This document shows, piece by piece, positions 9,379 through 17,985 of a stretch of DNA of 64,000 nt. A model generated the notes under the pieces. That model was not told where the DNA came from and ran no database searches. It saw only the letters and a program-made list of their open reading frames with translations. Each line of letters starts with the position of its first letter. Position 1 is the first letter of the stretch. The DNA is taken from assembly GCA_963783145.1 (NCBI GenBank), contig CAWAMM010000002.1:1364001-1428000 (forward strand), given 5' to 3'. Source of the DNA: DATGKG01 sp963783145. GTDB lineage: Bacteria; Desulfobacterota; Binatia; Binatales; Binataceae. Position numbers and translations under genes: made by a program.

Positions 9379-9693
9379 ATGTCAAAAAACGAGGTTTTGG
9401 CTTGGCTTGATCGGGAGGCGCGGCGTCGCGGCCGTAGTAAGGAGGTCGACCAACTATTCAGAGAGATGATGGTCGAGGAGCAACTTGCCGGGTTGCGTCG
9501 CAAGAAGGGAATCTCGCAACGCACCCTCGCGAAGCTTGCGGGCGTTTCTCAGCCGGTGATTGCCCGGATCGAGTCCGGCGCGATAAAAAATCTTACGCTA
9601 GCGACGATCGCCCGAACCGCCGCCGCCCTCGGAGGAAGGGTCGAAATTAAAATCCGCGATGGGAAAAAAACCCGCACACGACAAAGCGCCTGA
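9379..9693 (+). CDS. XRE-family antitoxin (HigA-like)
   Basis: A 104-residue DNA-binding protein. The N-terminal ~45 residues are helical and charged. A helix-turn-helix follows (ISQRTLAKLAGVSQPVIARIESG), with a short C-terminal strand pair (GGRVEIKIRDG). In type II systems such proteins bind the cognate toxin and repress their own promoter. ATG at 9379 is preceded by GGAG at suitable spacing, so I reject the TTG 27 bases earlier. It pairs with the HigB-like gene just upstream. If that toxin is really dead, this is an antitoxin without a partner. Confidence 0.85.
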   Translation: MSKNEVLAWLDREARRRGRSKEVDQLFREMMVEEQLAGLRRKKGISQRTLAKLAGVSQPVIARIESGAIKNLTLATIARTAAALGGRVEIKIRDGKKTRTRQSA

Positions 9694-9749
9694 TACATGC
9701 GAATGGCCACAAAATCGGTACGTAACTGACCTTGGTCCGGAGGCACGAG

Positions 9750-10412
9750 ATGGATCTGATTCACACCCTATACGAACCGGCCGGCGATGGACCCCATCCC
9801 ACCATAATCGCGCTGCACGGATGGGGCGCCAATGCGCTCGATCTGCAGGGGCTCGCGCCTTATATCGCGGGTGGCAAGTTTATGGTGATTTGCCCGCAAG
9901 GCCCGCTCGAAGTCCCAATCGGTGCAATCTCTGGCTACGGATGGTTTCCGATTCGTACGGGAACGCCGCCGCGTGAGGATCAGACCGATGAGGCGGTCGA
10001 CCGCGCAGCGAAGTTCATCGATGCCGCGGTCACGAGGTATCCGGTCAATCCGCGCAAGCTGGTGATGGTCGGTTTCAGCCAGGGTGGCGTGATGGCGTTT
10101 CGGCTCGCCTTTCGGCAACCCAAAAGATTCGCGGCGCTGGTCGGTCTGTCGACCTGGTTTCCGCCCGAGCTGAAGGACAACCTCACCGACCGCGAGGCGA
10201 TCGAGCAGCTGCCGACGCTCATTCAACATGGCCGCGCCGACGACATGATCCCGCTCTCGCGCGCCAAAGACTCACTCGAGCATCTGCGTGAACTGGAGGT
10301 TCCAGTTACGTTTCGCGAGTATGACTGCGGTCACGAGATCACCGCCTCGGGAGTCGAGGATCTCTCGGAGTTCCTCATCACCAAAGTGTTGTCGCCGATT
10401 GCGAGCGCTTAG
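9750..10412 (+). CDS. Phospholipase/carboxylesterase-type alpha/beta hydrolase
   Basis: This 220-residue serine hydrolase belongs to the small carboxylesterase/phospholipase family (Pfam Abhydrolase_2 type). The oxyanion-side motif is LHGWGAN. The nucleophile elbow is GFSQGG. The acid is in HGRADDMIP and the histidine in CGHEIT, completing the triad. There is no signal peptide, so it should be cytoplasmic. ATG at 9750 has GGAGG seven bases upstream. Substrate is unknown; relatives hydrolyse short acyl esters or thioesters. It follows the toxin-antitoxin module on the same strand but need not be co-transcribed. Confidence 0.88.
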   Translation: MDLIHTLYEPAGDGPHPTIIALHGWGANALDLQGLAPYIAGGKFMVICPQGPLEVPIGAISGYGWFPIRTGTPPREDQTDEAVDRAAKFIDAAVTRYPVNPRKLVMVGFSQGGVMAFRLAFRQPKRFAALVGLSTWFPPELKDNLTDREAIEQLPTLIQHGRADDMIPLSRAKDSLEHLRELEVPVTFREYDCGHEITASGVEDLSEFLITKVLSPIASA

Positions 10413-10434
10413 TTTCGCGCAGAGAACGGGTTGC

Positions 10435-10467
10435 GGCGGCGTCCCGGTGGGGGTCGGGAGCGCCGCC
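10435..10467. other. GC-rich hairpin between convergent genes
   Basis: A stem of GGCGGCG plus CCCG pairs with CGGG plus CGCCGCC around a short loop. It lies between the esterase gene and the convergent His-rich protein gene. No T-run follows on either strand, so I do not call it an intrinsic terminator. It may instead stabilise mRNA 3' ends. Confidence 0.35.
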
Positions 10468-10493
10468 ACTACCGCTTCGGGAGGAGACTGTTG

Positions 10494-11000
10494 TTACTGC
10501 AGAGCAGAATCAGGGGTACTGTCGGAATCCTTTGCCGAGCTGAAAACCCCTTTCAGCAACGCACGTTTATCGGCGTTAAGTTTTTCCAGGTTGCTCTTAA
10601 GGTTGATCGCCGCAGTGTTGTTAAGCCCCGGCGTCGCAAATAGACCCTGCCAGATCGACAGCTTTTCCTGAGTTAGGGCATTCTGCGCGGTGATGTATTT
10701 GCCAATTTGGGTGCTACAGCCGCCGGCGGTGCCGGCTATGATGCACGCATCCACTGCCGCCTTGTCCGTCTTGAGCGTCTGGAAGTCTTCCTTTAGCGTC
10801 GGTCCGGCGGTCTCGAAAGCCTGATGGATTTGCGCTCCGGTAATACCCGCCGCGCGTGCGAGCAGGAAGTATTGCATGTCGCCCCCATGATGGCCGTGGC
10901 CGTGACCATGAGGGCCAAACGCCAGTGCCGGTCCGCAGGTCGCCGCCAGAGCCAGAGCTGACAGTCCAGATGCCATCGCCAGAATTGCCTTTTTGTTCAT
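10494..11000 (-). CDS. Exported protein with histidine-rich N-terminus
   Basis: This 168-residue protein has a clean signal peptide (MNKKAILAMASGLSALALAA, cleavage near ALAF). A metal-binding-like cluster GPHGHGHGHHGG follows directly. The rest is predicted helical, with a pattern (ITGAQIHQAFETAGPTLKEDFQTL, then LTQEKLSIWQGLF) reminiscent of Spy/CpxP-type periplasmic proteins that sense metals or act as chaperones. Two cysteines (ACIIAG and GGCS) could form a disulfide. ATG at 10998-11000 follows a GGATGGGAAAG stretch. Nickel or zinc binding is a guess from the histidines. Confidence 0.7.
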   Translation of the reverse strand: MNKKAILAMASGLSALALAATCGPALAFGPHGHGHGHHGGDMQYFLLARAAGITGAQIHQAFETAGPTLKEDFQTLKTDKAAVDACIIAGTAGGCSTQIGKYITAQNALTQEKLSIWQGLFATPGLNNTAAINLKSNLEKLNADKRALLKGVFSSAKDSDSTPDSALQ

Positions 11001-11117
11001 TTCGACTTTCCCATCCTTTGATTGAATAATTGGGTGCCCCGCATGGTCCGCATAAAACAAGACGCGCAACGCGGTGATTTGGTTACAGAGGGCTCGCGAT
11101 ACCGATAGGATTGCCGG

Positions 11118-12827
11118 ATGTCCTGGAGAAATTTGCTTGCCCTGCTCGCGATAATTTCGGCTTTGATGCTGCTGCAATCGTCTTGCGGGTTGATCACACA
11201 GACGGTGGAAACCGGCGGCGAAAAACAGTTCAAACCGGAGCGCCCGATCCCACTTGCTACTGTCCACGTCCTGATATTTGCGATGGACGGCGCCACCCCT
11301 GCGCAATTCATGGATGCGGTTCATTCCGGCCACGCCCCGAACATCGCGAGCCTATTGGGCAGGGATCAGGGTAATGGCGTTTTCGAGCATGCCTACGCCG
11401 CGCCGCATGCGCTGAGCGTGCTGCCCTCCAGCACCATCGCCGATTGGGCGGCCATCTTCACCGGTTCGACCCCCGCCTACGACGGGGTTCCGGGCGATGA
11501 ATGGTTCGAGCGCGAATCGATGCAGTTTTACGCCCCGGTTCCCGTCTCCGTGCCCGATGCCGCCGATAATGCGAAGGTCGTAACCGATGATCTGGTCGGC
11601 CGCCAGCTCAAGGTCCCGACACTTTTTGAGGACCTGGGGCATCGCAGCAGTAATGTTTCACTGTTGTCGATTCACCGCGGCGCAACGATTTATACCACCG
11701 TCGCGCCGGGCTCGTTTCCCAATCTTTTTGAGCACCTGATTAAGGGTCAGCTGCGAGGCGAAGATCCCGAGAAATCGCTCAGCGGATCGATCGATCGCGA
11801 TTCGACCCAAAAAGTCCTCGATGCGCTCAAGGAGCACGGCATCCCGGATTTGCAGGTCGTCTATCTTCCCGGCATCGACATCTTCACCCATGCCGCACCG
11901 GATCGCCTCGTCGGGCAGGAGCGCTATCTCGAGCATGTCACCGACGGATGTGTGGGGCAGGTGCTGGACGCGTATCGCAACGCGGGCGTGATCGATCACA
12001 CCTACGTCCTCTTCATCTCGGATCATGCCCACACTCCGACCCTGGATGACAAGCGTAACCAACTCGGCACTGGCCACGAGCACTCGCCCTTCACGGCGGT
12101 CCGCAAGGCGGGCTTCCGGGTGCGCGAGGCTCGATTGATCCTTCCCAACTCCGACACGGATTACCAGGCGGTGCTCGCCTATCAGGGATCGATGGCCTAT
12201 GTGTACCTCGCCGATCGCTCGACCTGCCCGCATGAGGATGATCGATGCGACTGGAAGAAGCCCGCGCGTTTCGAGGAAGACGTCATCCCGGTGCTTAAGA
12301 GCTTCTATCGATCAAACAAGACCGGCCGGCCGGTCGCCAAGCTGAAGGGAACGCTCGACTTGATTTTCGCGCGCCCCGGCGTCCCTGGCGGGCAGAACGC
12401 GCTGCCATACATGGTCTTCGATGGCAAAGATCTGGTGCCAATCCATCAATACCTCGCAGCGCACCCACGACCGGATCTGCTCGACCTCGAACAGCGGATG
12501 AACTGGCTGAGCGCCGGGCCCTACGGAAATCGCGCCGGCGATATCCTCCTGCTCCCGCGCGCCTGCATGAACGTTCCGATCGAGGATCGCTTCTACTTCG
12601 CCGGGATCACGCACTACACCTGGCATGGCAGCGCATGCGAGCAGGATGGCCACATCCCGTTTATCCTCGCCAAGCCCAATGGGTCGGGAGAGGAGATGCG
12701 CTCCATCATGTCGGACTTCGGTGGCGATGCGCCCTCGGAGCGCGAGCTCACCCCGCTGGTGCGCGCGCTATATCCTGCGCGCCCCGCCACGGACACCGCC
12801 GCCGCGCAACCTACACGTGCGCGATGA
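11118..12827 (+). CDS. Lipid-anchored alkaline-phosphatase-superfamily phosphodiesterase
   Basis: 569 residues starting with a lipoprotein signal (LLALLAIISALMLLQSSC, lipobox QSSC). The fold is the type I phosphodiesterase/nucleotide pyrophosphatase branch. The first metal aspartate is in VLIFAMDGATP, the nucleophile region is LPSSTIADWAAIFTGSTP, and further metal ligands lie in PGIDIFTH, FISDHAH and GTGHEHSP. It should cleave phosphodiesters or phosphonoesters outside the cytoplasm. Substrate could be lipid head groups, nucleotides or a phosphorylated glycan. Its end overlaps that of the convergent LLM oxidoreductase gene by 17 bp. Confidence 0.82.
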   Translation: MSWRNLLALLAIISALMLLQSSCGLITQTVETGGEKQFKPERPIPLATVHVLIFAMDGATPAQFMDAVHSGHAPNIASLLGRDQGNGVFEHAYAAPHALSVLPSSTIADWAAIFTGSTPAYDGVPGDEWFERESMQFYAPVPVSVPDAADNAKVVTDDLVGRQLKVPTLFEDLGHRSSNVSLLSIHRGATIYTTVAPGSFPNLFEHLIKGQLRGEDPEKSLSGSIDRDSTQKVLDALKEHGIPDLQVVYLPGIDIFTHAAPDRLVGQERYLEHVTDGCVGQVLDAYRNAGVIDHTYVLFISDHAHTPTLDDKRNQLGTGHEHSPFTAVRKAGFRVREARLILPNSDTDYQAVLAYQGSMAYVYLADRSTCPHEDDRCDWKKPARFEEDVIPVLKSFYRSNKTGRPVAKLKGTLDLIFARPGVPGGQNALPYMVFDGKDLVPIHQYLAAHPRPDLLDLEQRMNWLSAGPYGNRAGDILLLPRACMNVPIEDRFYFAGITHYTWHGSACEQDGHIPFILAKPNGSGEEMRSIMSDFGGDAPSERELTPLVRALYPARPATDTAAAQPTRAR

Positions 12828-13803
12828 CTTCGTCCTTGAGCCGCCGGACCACGTTCTCGTCGACCACGCCCAGCGAGCTGAACATGAATTGCGTCACGCC
12901 CCACTTCTGCACCCGGCGCTTGAGTTCCTTGACGCAGTCATCCGGGGTTCCAATCAGCACCAGCGGTGAAGTAAGTACCGCGTCGGGACTCATCTGGAAC
13001 ATCGGCGCCATACCCTCGGCCATCTGACGCGCGGCCGCCTGGGAATCGGTCAGGTTGAAGGCGAACAGAAAGCTGCTGATGCGGATCGCATCGGGATTGC
13101 GACCGTGGCGTACGGCTTCCTCGCGCACGAAGCGAACCTTCTCCTGATATGCCACATCATTCATTTGCTTCAACTGGGCGATGGAAATGTGCCCCTGTTT
13201 GCCCGCGTCCGGAATGATGTTGACGATGTCGGCGTGCTTCGCCGCAATTCGCAACAGGCCCTTGCCTCCCCCGCCGACGATGATTGGCGGGCGCGGCTGC
13301 TGAAGCGGTTTGGGCCACGAGATCGCATCCTTCAGATGGTAGAACTCGCCGTCGAAAGTGGTCTGCTCGTTCGCCCACAGCGACTTGATGACGGTCAGCG
13401 CCTCGTCCAGCATCCGCAGCCGCTCGGTGATCGGAGGAAACGGGATCCCGGTCATCTCGAATTCAGTCTGGGTCCATCCGCTGCCGAGCCCGGCGAGCAG
13501 TCGCCCGTTGCTCAGATGATCGATCGTGGTCAGGCTCTGCGCGGTGATCGCCGGATGCCGAAACAGATTGCATAGCACCATATGACCGATACGAATTTTT
13601 TTGGTCGCCCCGGCTAACCAGGCCGCCACCGAAACCATATCCCAGGCCAGCGCGTGCGGATCCCGCTGGCGCTCCGGGCCTTCGAGGACGAGGTGGTCGG
13701 GAAAAACGATGAAGTCGTAGTCGAGCGCCTCGGCGGCTTGCGCCAGATCGCGCATGCGCGCCGGCTCCATGTTCGCGAGTTGAAAACCGAATTCCAGTTT
13801 CAT
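12811..13803 (-). CDS. LLM-class (luciferase-like) oxidoreductase, probably F420-dependent
   Basis: A 330-residue TIM-barrel flavin/F420 enzyme of the luciferase-like family. Family marks include LEFGFQLANMEPARMRDLA at the start, the FPDHLVL strand, GHMVLCNLFRHPAITAQ, and the signature LSNGRLLAGLGSGWTQTEF. The absence of a partner flavin reductase and the presence of other F420-type proteins in this window favour F420, but FMN use is possible. Substrate is unknown; relatives act on alcohols, ketones or xenobiotics. The yceI-like gene lies 9 bp upstream on the same strand, suggesting co-transcription. Confidence 0.86.
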   Translation of the reverse strand: MKLEFGFQLANMEPARMRDLAQAAEALDYDFIVFPDHLVLEGPERQRDPHALAWDMVSVAAWLAGATKKIRIGHMVLCNLFRHPAITAQSLTTIDHLSNGRLLAGLGSGWTQTEFEMTGIPFPPITERLRMLDEALTVIKSLWANEQTTFDGEFYHLKDAISWPKPLQQPRPPIIVGGGGKGLLRIAAKHADIVNIIPDAGKQGHISIAQLKQMNDVAYQEKVRFVREEAVRHGRNPDAIRISSFLFAFNLTDSQAAARQMAEGMAPMFQMSPDAVLTSPLVLIGTPDDCVKELKRRVQKWGVTQFMFSSLGVVDENVVRRLKDEVIAHV

Positions 13804-13812
13804 TGCAAAATC

Positions 13813-14433
13813 CTACTTGGCTTTGACAGCTTCTACGTCGATCGAGATCGCCACGTCGTTGCCCACCACCAGACCGCCCGAATCGAGGGTCTTGTTAAAC
13901 GCAACTCCGAAATCCTGCCGATTAATGCTCGTCGTGGCCGCGGCGCCGCGACGCGGGCTCCCCATGACCATCACCTCGGGAGACGGTCCAGTCACTTCGA
14001 GCACTACCGGCTTGGTCACGCCGTGCAGGGTCAGGTCGCCGGTGACCTTCCACTTGCCGTCGCCATCGGGCTCAATCTTGGTCGATTTGAAGGTGATGGT
14101 CGGGTACTTCGCGACGTCGAGGAAGTCGGGGCTCTTGAGATGGTTGTCGCGCTTCTCGGCATGGGTATCGACCGACGCCGCCTGAATGGTGGCTTCGATC
14201 TTCACCGAATTGGGATCGGTGCCGGTGGCCGAAATCGAACCGGAGAACTTGTCGAAACCGCCCTTCACATCCGACAGCATCATGTGGCGGACGCTGAAGC
14301 TGATATTGGAGTGCACCGGATCGATATTCCAGGTCTCCGCGCGCACGCCCGTCGCCAGCGCGAAGATCGCCGATAGGAAAACGACCGCGATAGCGGTCCT
14401 TCTGAACCAGGTTGAAGTAGTCCTCGATTCCAC
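13813..14433 (-). CDS. YceI-family periplasmic lipid-binding-type protein
   Basis: A 206-residue exported protein of the YceI family, a lipocalin-like barrel that binds polyprenyl or other long lipids. The signal peptide (FRRTAIAVVFLSAIFALATGVRA) is followed at once by the family opening ETWNIDPVHSNISFSVRHMM. Later come GGFDKFSGSI, SPDFLDVAKYPTITFKST and LTLHGVTKPV, all standard. I prefer GTG at 14431-14433 because GGGAGG lies six bases before it; a GTG two codons earlier would overlap that site. It is the first gene of a probable pair with the LLM oxidoreductase. Confidence 0.9.
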   Translation of the reverse strand: MESRTTSTWFRRTAIAVVFLSAIFALATGVRAETWNIDPVHSNISFSVRHMMLSDVKGGFDKFSGSISATGTDPNSVKIEATIQAASVDTHAEKRDNHLKSPDFLDVAKYPTITFKSTKIEPDGDGKWKVTGDLTLHGVTKPVVLEVTGPSPEVMVMGSPRRGAAATTSINRQDFGVAFNKTLDSGGLVVGNDVAISIDVEAVKAK

Positions 14434-14562
14434 AATCACCCTCCCAAAGCCGTTTGCGGCAGATTTTTTCGCCTATGCCGCGATTCGCACCGCGGGCTCG
14501 CAAAAAGAAGCCTGAAGATGTTCACGGGCGCGGGACGGAAAAGCAAGAGATCAATTTCGCGA

Positions 14563-15582
14563 TCAGGTGATGAACTCCGCCGACGGATGGCAGCGCGGGT
14601 AATCGCGCAGGTACTGGAAAAATCGCGCCAGCGTACGATCGCTGCGGGTCAGGGTGCCGGGCCGGAAGTGAATCGTATTGAGGACCGGAATGTCCTCACT
14701 CACCACATCAATTTCGAGTTGTGTGACGGCGCGCAAAAATGCCGCGGTTGAGGCCTCGTCGCCCTCGTCCTTTTTCGCCGCGATAATTGCAAAGACACGG
14801 GTCTGTCCGGGACGTGGCAGGCCGAATGGCGTTATCGCGCCGAACCAGCGCCCCTCGATGGTGCCGCTCTGATAGAAAATGTTGGTCCCGAAAATTCCAA
14901 TCCGATATTCGATCGGTTGCCCCTTCGCGTGCCGGCCCTTGAAATCGTACAGCATCGAATGATCGGTCCATTCGACGCTATCGTGCGGGTCCTCCTGGTC
15001 GAAGGTGATGCCGTGAAGCGCCTTGATGTGTTGCATGTCGGGGGTATTGCAGCTGATCACCCACGGATCGGTCGGGGTGATTTGCGGGAACGACGATGCG
15101 GTCATCATCAGTTCGGAATCGGGGTAGGGAAAATCCGGCACCTCGAAGCGCGGACGCTCGCCGTTGTATGCGAACACAATGCCGTGCTTTTCGCAGGTGG
15201 GAAATTTGAACAGACACGCGGCGGGCGGCGGCGGATCGCCAACCTTGGTCGCGACGCATACGCCGTTGCCGTCGTAGCGCCAATGATGAAAGGCGCACCT
15301 TATCGTATCGCCCTCGATGTCACCGACCGAAAGATCCGCGCCGACATGCGCGCAGTAGGCGCTCATCACCCGCGCCTCGCCCTTGGCACCGCGATAGGCG
15401 ACGACGCGGCCATCGAGGAAATCGACGCCGAGGATTTTTCCGGCGGGGATTTCGCGCGACAGACAAATCGGAAACCATGATTCGGAAAAGAGCCCATTTT
15501 CGCCCTCGCGCGGAAGCGGCGCGCCGAGCTGGCGTCTTCGTGGAGCGCTGGCCTGACTGATTCCATTTCCCATGGGGACCAT
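14563..15582 (-). CDS. Rieske non-heme iron oxygenase, catalytic subunit
   Basis: This 339-residue enzyme has an N-terminal Rieske [2Fe-2S] domain with Cys77-x-His79 and Cys96-x2-His99. A mononuclear-iron site follows, seen in the DMQHIKALH stretch (DxxHxxxxH pattern). Such enzymes hydroxylate or demethylate aromatic or steroid-like substrates, taking electrons from a separate reductase. No reductase or ferredoxin gene lies next to it. ATG at 15580-15582 gives the longest product; ATG at 15573 is also possible. It is divergent from a methyltransferase gene across 67 bp. Confidence 0.86.
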   Translation of the reverse strand: MVPMGNGISQASAPRRRQLGAPLPREGENGLFSESWFPICLSREIPAGKILGVDFLDGRVVAYRGAKGEARVMSAYCAHVGADLSVGDIEGDTIRCAFHHWRYDGNGVCVATKVGDPPPPAACLFKFPTCEKHGIVFAYNGERPRFEVPDFPYPDSELMMTASSFPQITPTDPWVISCNTPDMQHIKALHGITFDQEDPHDSVEWTDHSMLYDFKGRHAKGQPIEYRIGIFGTNIFYQSGTIEGRWFGAITPFGLPRPGQTRVFAIIAAKKDEGDEASTAAFLRAVTQLEIDVVSEDIPVLNTIHFRPGTLTRSDRTLARFFQYLRDYPRCHPSAEFIT

Positions 15583-15649
15583 TTATCACGCGGGTTGAAC
15601 TATCGCCAAAACGTTCCCGCATGTGTGAGTCATGCTAGAATCGCGCCTT

Positions 15650-16456
15650 ATGGATGCAACCACGCAAGCGCTTCGCGAGCAGTACAAGGACGGCTCGAAT
15701 CTCAACGCGCGGCTGCGCCTGCACGGGCGCTTCAGCACCAACAAGTACGGCATCTTCCCATGGATCCTCGACCATATGACCTCGCCACCGGCGCTACCGC
15801 AAATATTACCGGTTGATGCGCGCGTGCTCGAAGTCGGGACCGGCACCGCGCAGATGTGGATAACCAATCGCGAGCGAATTCCGGCCGGATGGCACATCGT
15901 GGTGTCGGATTTTTCCGAGATCCTGCACGACGGCCTGAGGAACCTCGCGCGCGTCGAGCATCATTTCGAGGCCGCGCAGCTCGACGCGCAAGTGCTGCCC
16001 TTCGCCGACGCGACCTTCGATGCGATCGTCGCCAATCACATGCTCTATCACGTGCCCGATGTGCCGCGCGCGCTGGCGGAGTTTCGCCGCGTGCTCAAGC
16101 CGGGCGGGCGCTGCTTCGCGGCAACTTTCAGCCTCGCCAACATGCGCGAGTTCAATGAAGCGGGCGAGCGCCTGCTCGGCATCCCGTTCAGCCGCTCCGC
16201 GCAGCATTTCGGATTGGAAACCGGTCTCGCCCCGATGCGTGCCGCGTTTCCGCAGGTCGAAGTGCTGCGCTATCCGGACAGCCTCGTGGTGACCGAGGTC
16301 GAGCCGCTCATCGACTACATCAACTCGACCCGGATGCGCCGCGCGGTGAGCGACGAAAAGATCGCGGCTTTGCGATTGTTCTTCGAAAAGGAAATCGCCG
16401 AGCGCGGCGCCTTCCATATCAGCAAAGACGCGGGGATTTTCGTCGCGCAGGCGTGA
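15650..16456 (+). CDS. SAM-dependent methyltransferase (class I)
   Basis: A 268-residue protein with the Rossmann-type methyltransferase fold. Motif I is VLEVGTGTAQMW. The acidic post-I residue is in IVVSDFSE, motif II lies in FADATFDAIVANHMLYHVPD, and LKPGGRCFAATFS is motif III. The family (Methyltransf_11 type) methylates small molecules; substrate is unknown. I take ATG at 15650, because the ATG at 15632 falls within a TAGAAT stretch that looks more like promoter sequence. It ends 4 bp before mazG, so the two are likely one transcript. Confidence 0.82.
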   Translation: MDATTQALREQYKDGSNLNARLRLHGRFSTNKYGIFPWILDHMTSPPALPQILPVDARVLEVGTGTAQMWITNRERIPAGWHIVVSDFSEILHDGLRNLARVEHHFEAAQLDAQVLPFADATFDAIVANHMLYHVPDVPRALAEFRRVLKPGGRCFAATFSLANMREFNEAGERLLGIPFSRSAQHFGLETGLAPMRAAFPQVEVLRYPDSLVVTEVEPLIDYINSTRMRRAVSDEKIAALRLFFEKEIAERGAFHISKDAGIFVAQA

Positions 16457-16460
16457 TGCG

Positions 16461-17261
16461 ATGAGCACCAACTCCGAACGTCCGGAACTGCGCGAACTCG
16501 CGCGGTTGATCGAAGTGGTGCGCAGACTGCGCGCCGAATGCGCCTGGGATCGCGAGCAGACGGTCGCGAGCACCACGCGCCACGTCATCGAGGAGGCGTA
16601 CGAAACCGCCGACGCCATCGCCTCAAATGACAATGCTGAGATCGCGGAAGAGCTGGGCGATCTGCTGGTGCAATCGCTGTTCATCGCGGTGATGGCCGAG
16701 GACGAATCACGCTTCAACCTCGAAAAGGTCGCACGCGACGCGGCGGAAAAGTTGATCCGGCGGCATCCGCATGTCTACGGCGACGTCCAAGCCGACACCG
16801 TCGATCAGGTCCTCTCGAATTGGGACAAGATCAAAGCGGGCGAGAAAAAGGACGCCGGGAAAGATCCTGGCCTCGGTCAGACTGGACGTGGATTGCCGGC
16901 CCTGATGCGCGCGGAGAAGCTCGGCGAAAAAGCGCGCCGCAAAGGGATGGACTGGCAGAACATCGGCGAGGTGCTGAAAAAAGTTCGCGAGGAACTCGAC
17001 GAGGCCGAAGCGGCCCTCGCGGATGGCGACCATGATGCGCTCGCCTCCGAGCTGGGCGACATGATGCTGGCGCTTGCGAACGCGCCGCGCTTCATCGGCC
17101 ACAACGCCGAGGAGACTTTGCGGCGCGCATCCGACAAATTCGTCGGCCGCTTCGAGGCGGTCGAGCGCCTGGCGGCCTCGCGCCAGCTCAACCTTAAAAT
17201 GATGTCGCCGCGGGAACTCGAGGCTTTGTGGCAGGAAGCTAAACGATCTCTCAGGGAATGA
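16461..17261 (+). CDS. mazG: Nucleoside triphosphate pyrophosphohydrolase MazG
   Basis: At 266 residues this matches full-length two-domain MazG, which hydrolyses (d)NTPs to the monophosphate and pyrophosphate and clears abnormal nucleotides. The first domain has the EExxE motif in VIEEAYETAD and the paired acidic ELGDLL. The second domain repeats the pattern with VREELDEAEAAL and ELGDMMLAL. The conserved linker region NWDKIKAGEK and the central GLPALMRAEKLGEKA are typical. ATG at 16461 lies 4 bp after the methyltransferase stop. No MazEF toxin is nearby. Confidence 0.93.
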   Translation: MSTNSERPELRELARLIEVVRRLRAECAWDREQTVASTTRHVIEEAYETADAIASNDNAEIAEELGDLLVQSLFIAVMAEDESRFNLEKVARDAAEKLIRRHPHVYGDVQADTVDQVLSNWDKIKAGEKKDAGKDPGLGQTGRGLPALMRAEKLGEKARRKGMDWQNIGEVLKKVREELDEAEAALADGDHDALASELGDMMLALANAPRFIGHNAEETLRRASDKFVGRFEAVERLAASRQLNLKMMSPRELEALWQEAKRSLRE

Positions 17262-17300
17262 CGCCGTAAGCTTTCCAAAACGAGGTGCGGGTTCGAGAGG

Positions 17301-17525
17301 TCAGAGCTTCTCGATATCCAGCGGTTCGGTGCGACCCGCACGAAAGTCTTCGAGCACTTCGTCGGCAATGCTTTCGAGCTTTTTGGGGGAGTCTGCAAAT
17401 GCCTTGTCCCAGCGCTTCTCGTCCTGCTCCAAAGCATCAAGCAGCCATCGCGCGAATACTTCTTGTTCCGCTTCGGACATGACTTCCGACGCCTTTTCGA
17501 AGGCCAATTTGAGAAGATCGCTCAC
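17301..17525 (-). CDS. Small antitoxin-like protein without a visible partner
   Basis: A 74-residue acidic, helical protein. The pattern AFEKASEVMSEAEQEVFARWLLDAL, then a WDKAF step and the ending AGRTEPLDIEKL, matches a widespread family of small proteins that often sits beside PIN or RelE toxin genes. I recognise the pattern but not a named function. The start is GTG (17523-17525). Neither the 39 bp to mazG nor the 112 bp to rpsT holds a toxin gene, so it stands alone here. Confidence 0.6.
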   Translation of the reverse strand: MSDLLKLAFEKASEVMSEAEQEVFARWLLDALEQDEKRWDKAFADSPKKLESIADEVLEDFRAGRTEPLDIEKL

Positions 17526-17637
17526 CAGTTTGACGTTACCCGTGCGAGCTCAATCAGTCCACCCTTCCACCCAGAAGAGAGTTGCTCTGCCCTCCCATAT
17601 TGACCCGATGCGACGGGGCTGTTAGCTAGGAAGGATC

Positions 17638-17931
17638 ATGCCGCATATTCCCATTCATCCGTCAGCAGAGAAGCGCCACCGGCAGAACCTCAAGCGCCGC
17701 GAACATAACCGCACGGTGAGAACCCAGGTCCGCACCGCCGTCAAAGTCGCCTCCGAATCGATCGAAGCCGCCGATGCCGCCGCGGCGCAGGAAAAACTGC
17801 GCGCCGCCATCACCGCACTCGACAAGGCCGCGAGCAAAGGCAAGCTGCATCGCAACACCGCGAGCCGCAAAATCGGACGCCTCTCCGCGCAGTTCCATAA
17901 AACCCATGGCGCGAAAGTCCAGCAAGCGTAG
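17638..17931 (+). CDS. rpsT: 30S ribosomal protein S20
   Basis: This 97-residue, highly basic protein is ribosomal protein S20, which binds 16S rRNA in the small subunit. Typical elements are SAEKRHRQNLKRREHN near the start, a central helical stretch, and the closing GKLHRNTASRKIGRL. ATG at 17638 has AGGAAGG just upstream. Length is normal (S20 is about 85-95 residues). It is monocistronic, followed by an intrinsic terminator, and converges on holA. Confidence 0.97.
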   Translation: MPHIPIHPSAEKRHRQNLKRREHNRTVRTQVRTAVKVASESIEAADAAAAQEKLRAAITALDKAASKGKLHRNTASRKIGRLSAQFHKTHGAKVQQA

Positions 17932-17948
17932 CAACCGAATTTGATGAT

Positions 17949-17983
17949 GGCGGCGTCCATGCGCGGGCGCCGCTTTCTTTTTC
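17949..17983 (+). terminator. Intrinsic terminator of rpsT
   Basis: A GGCGGCG arm pairs with CGCCGC around a short loop, followed by a T-rich run (TTTCTTTTT). It starts 18 bp after the rpsT stop. On the opposite strand no T-run follows the stem, so it should not serve holA. Confidence 0.75.
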
Positions 17984-17985
17984 GT

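Noticed and set aside
15595..15641. TTGAAC/TAGAAT promoter before the methyltransferase gene
   Set aside because: The spacing of 35 bp is too long for one promoter; no better -35 is seen.
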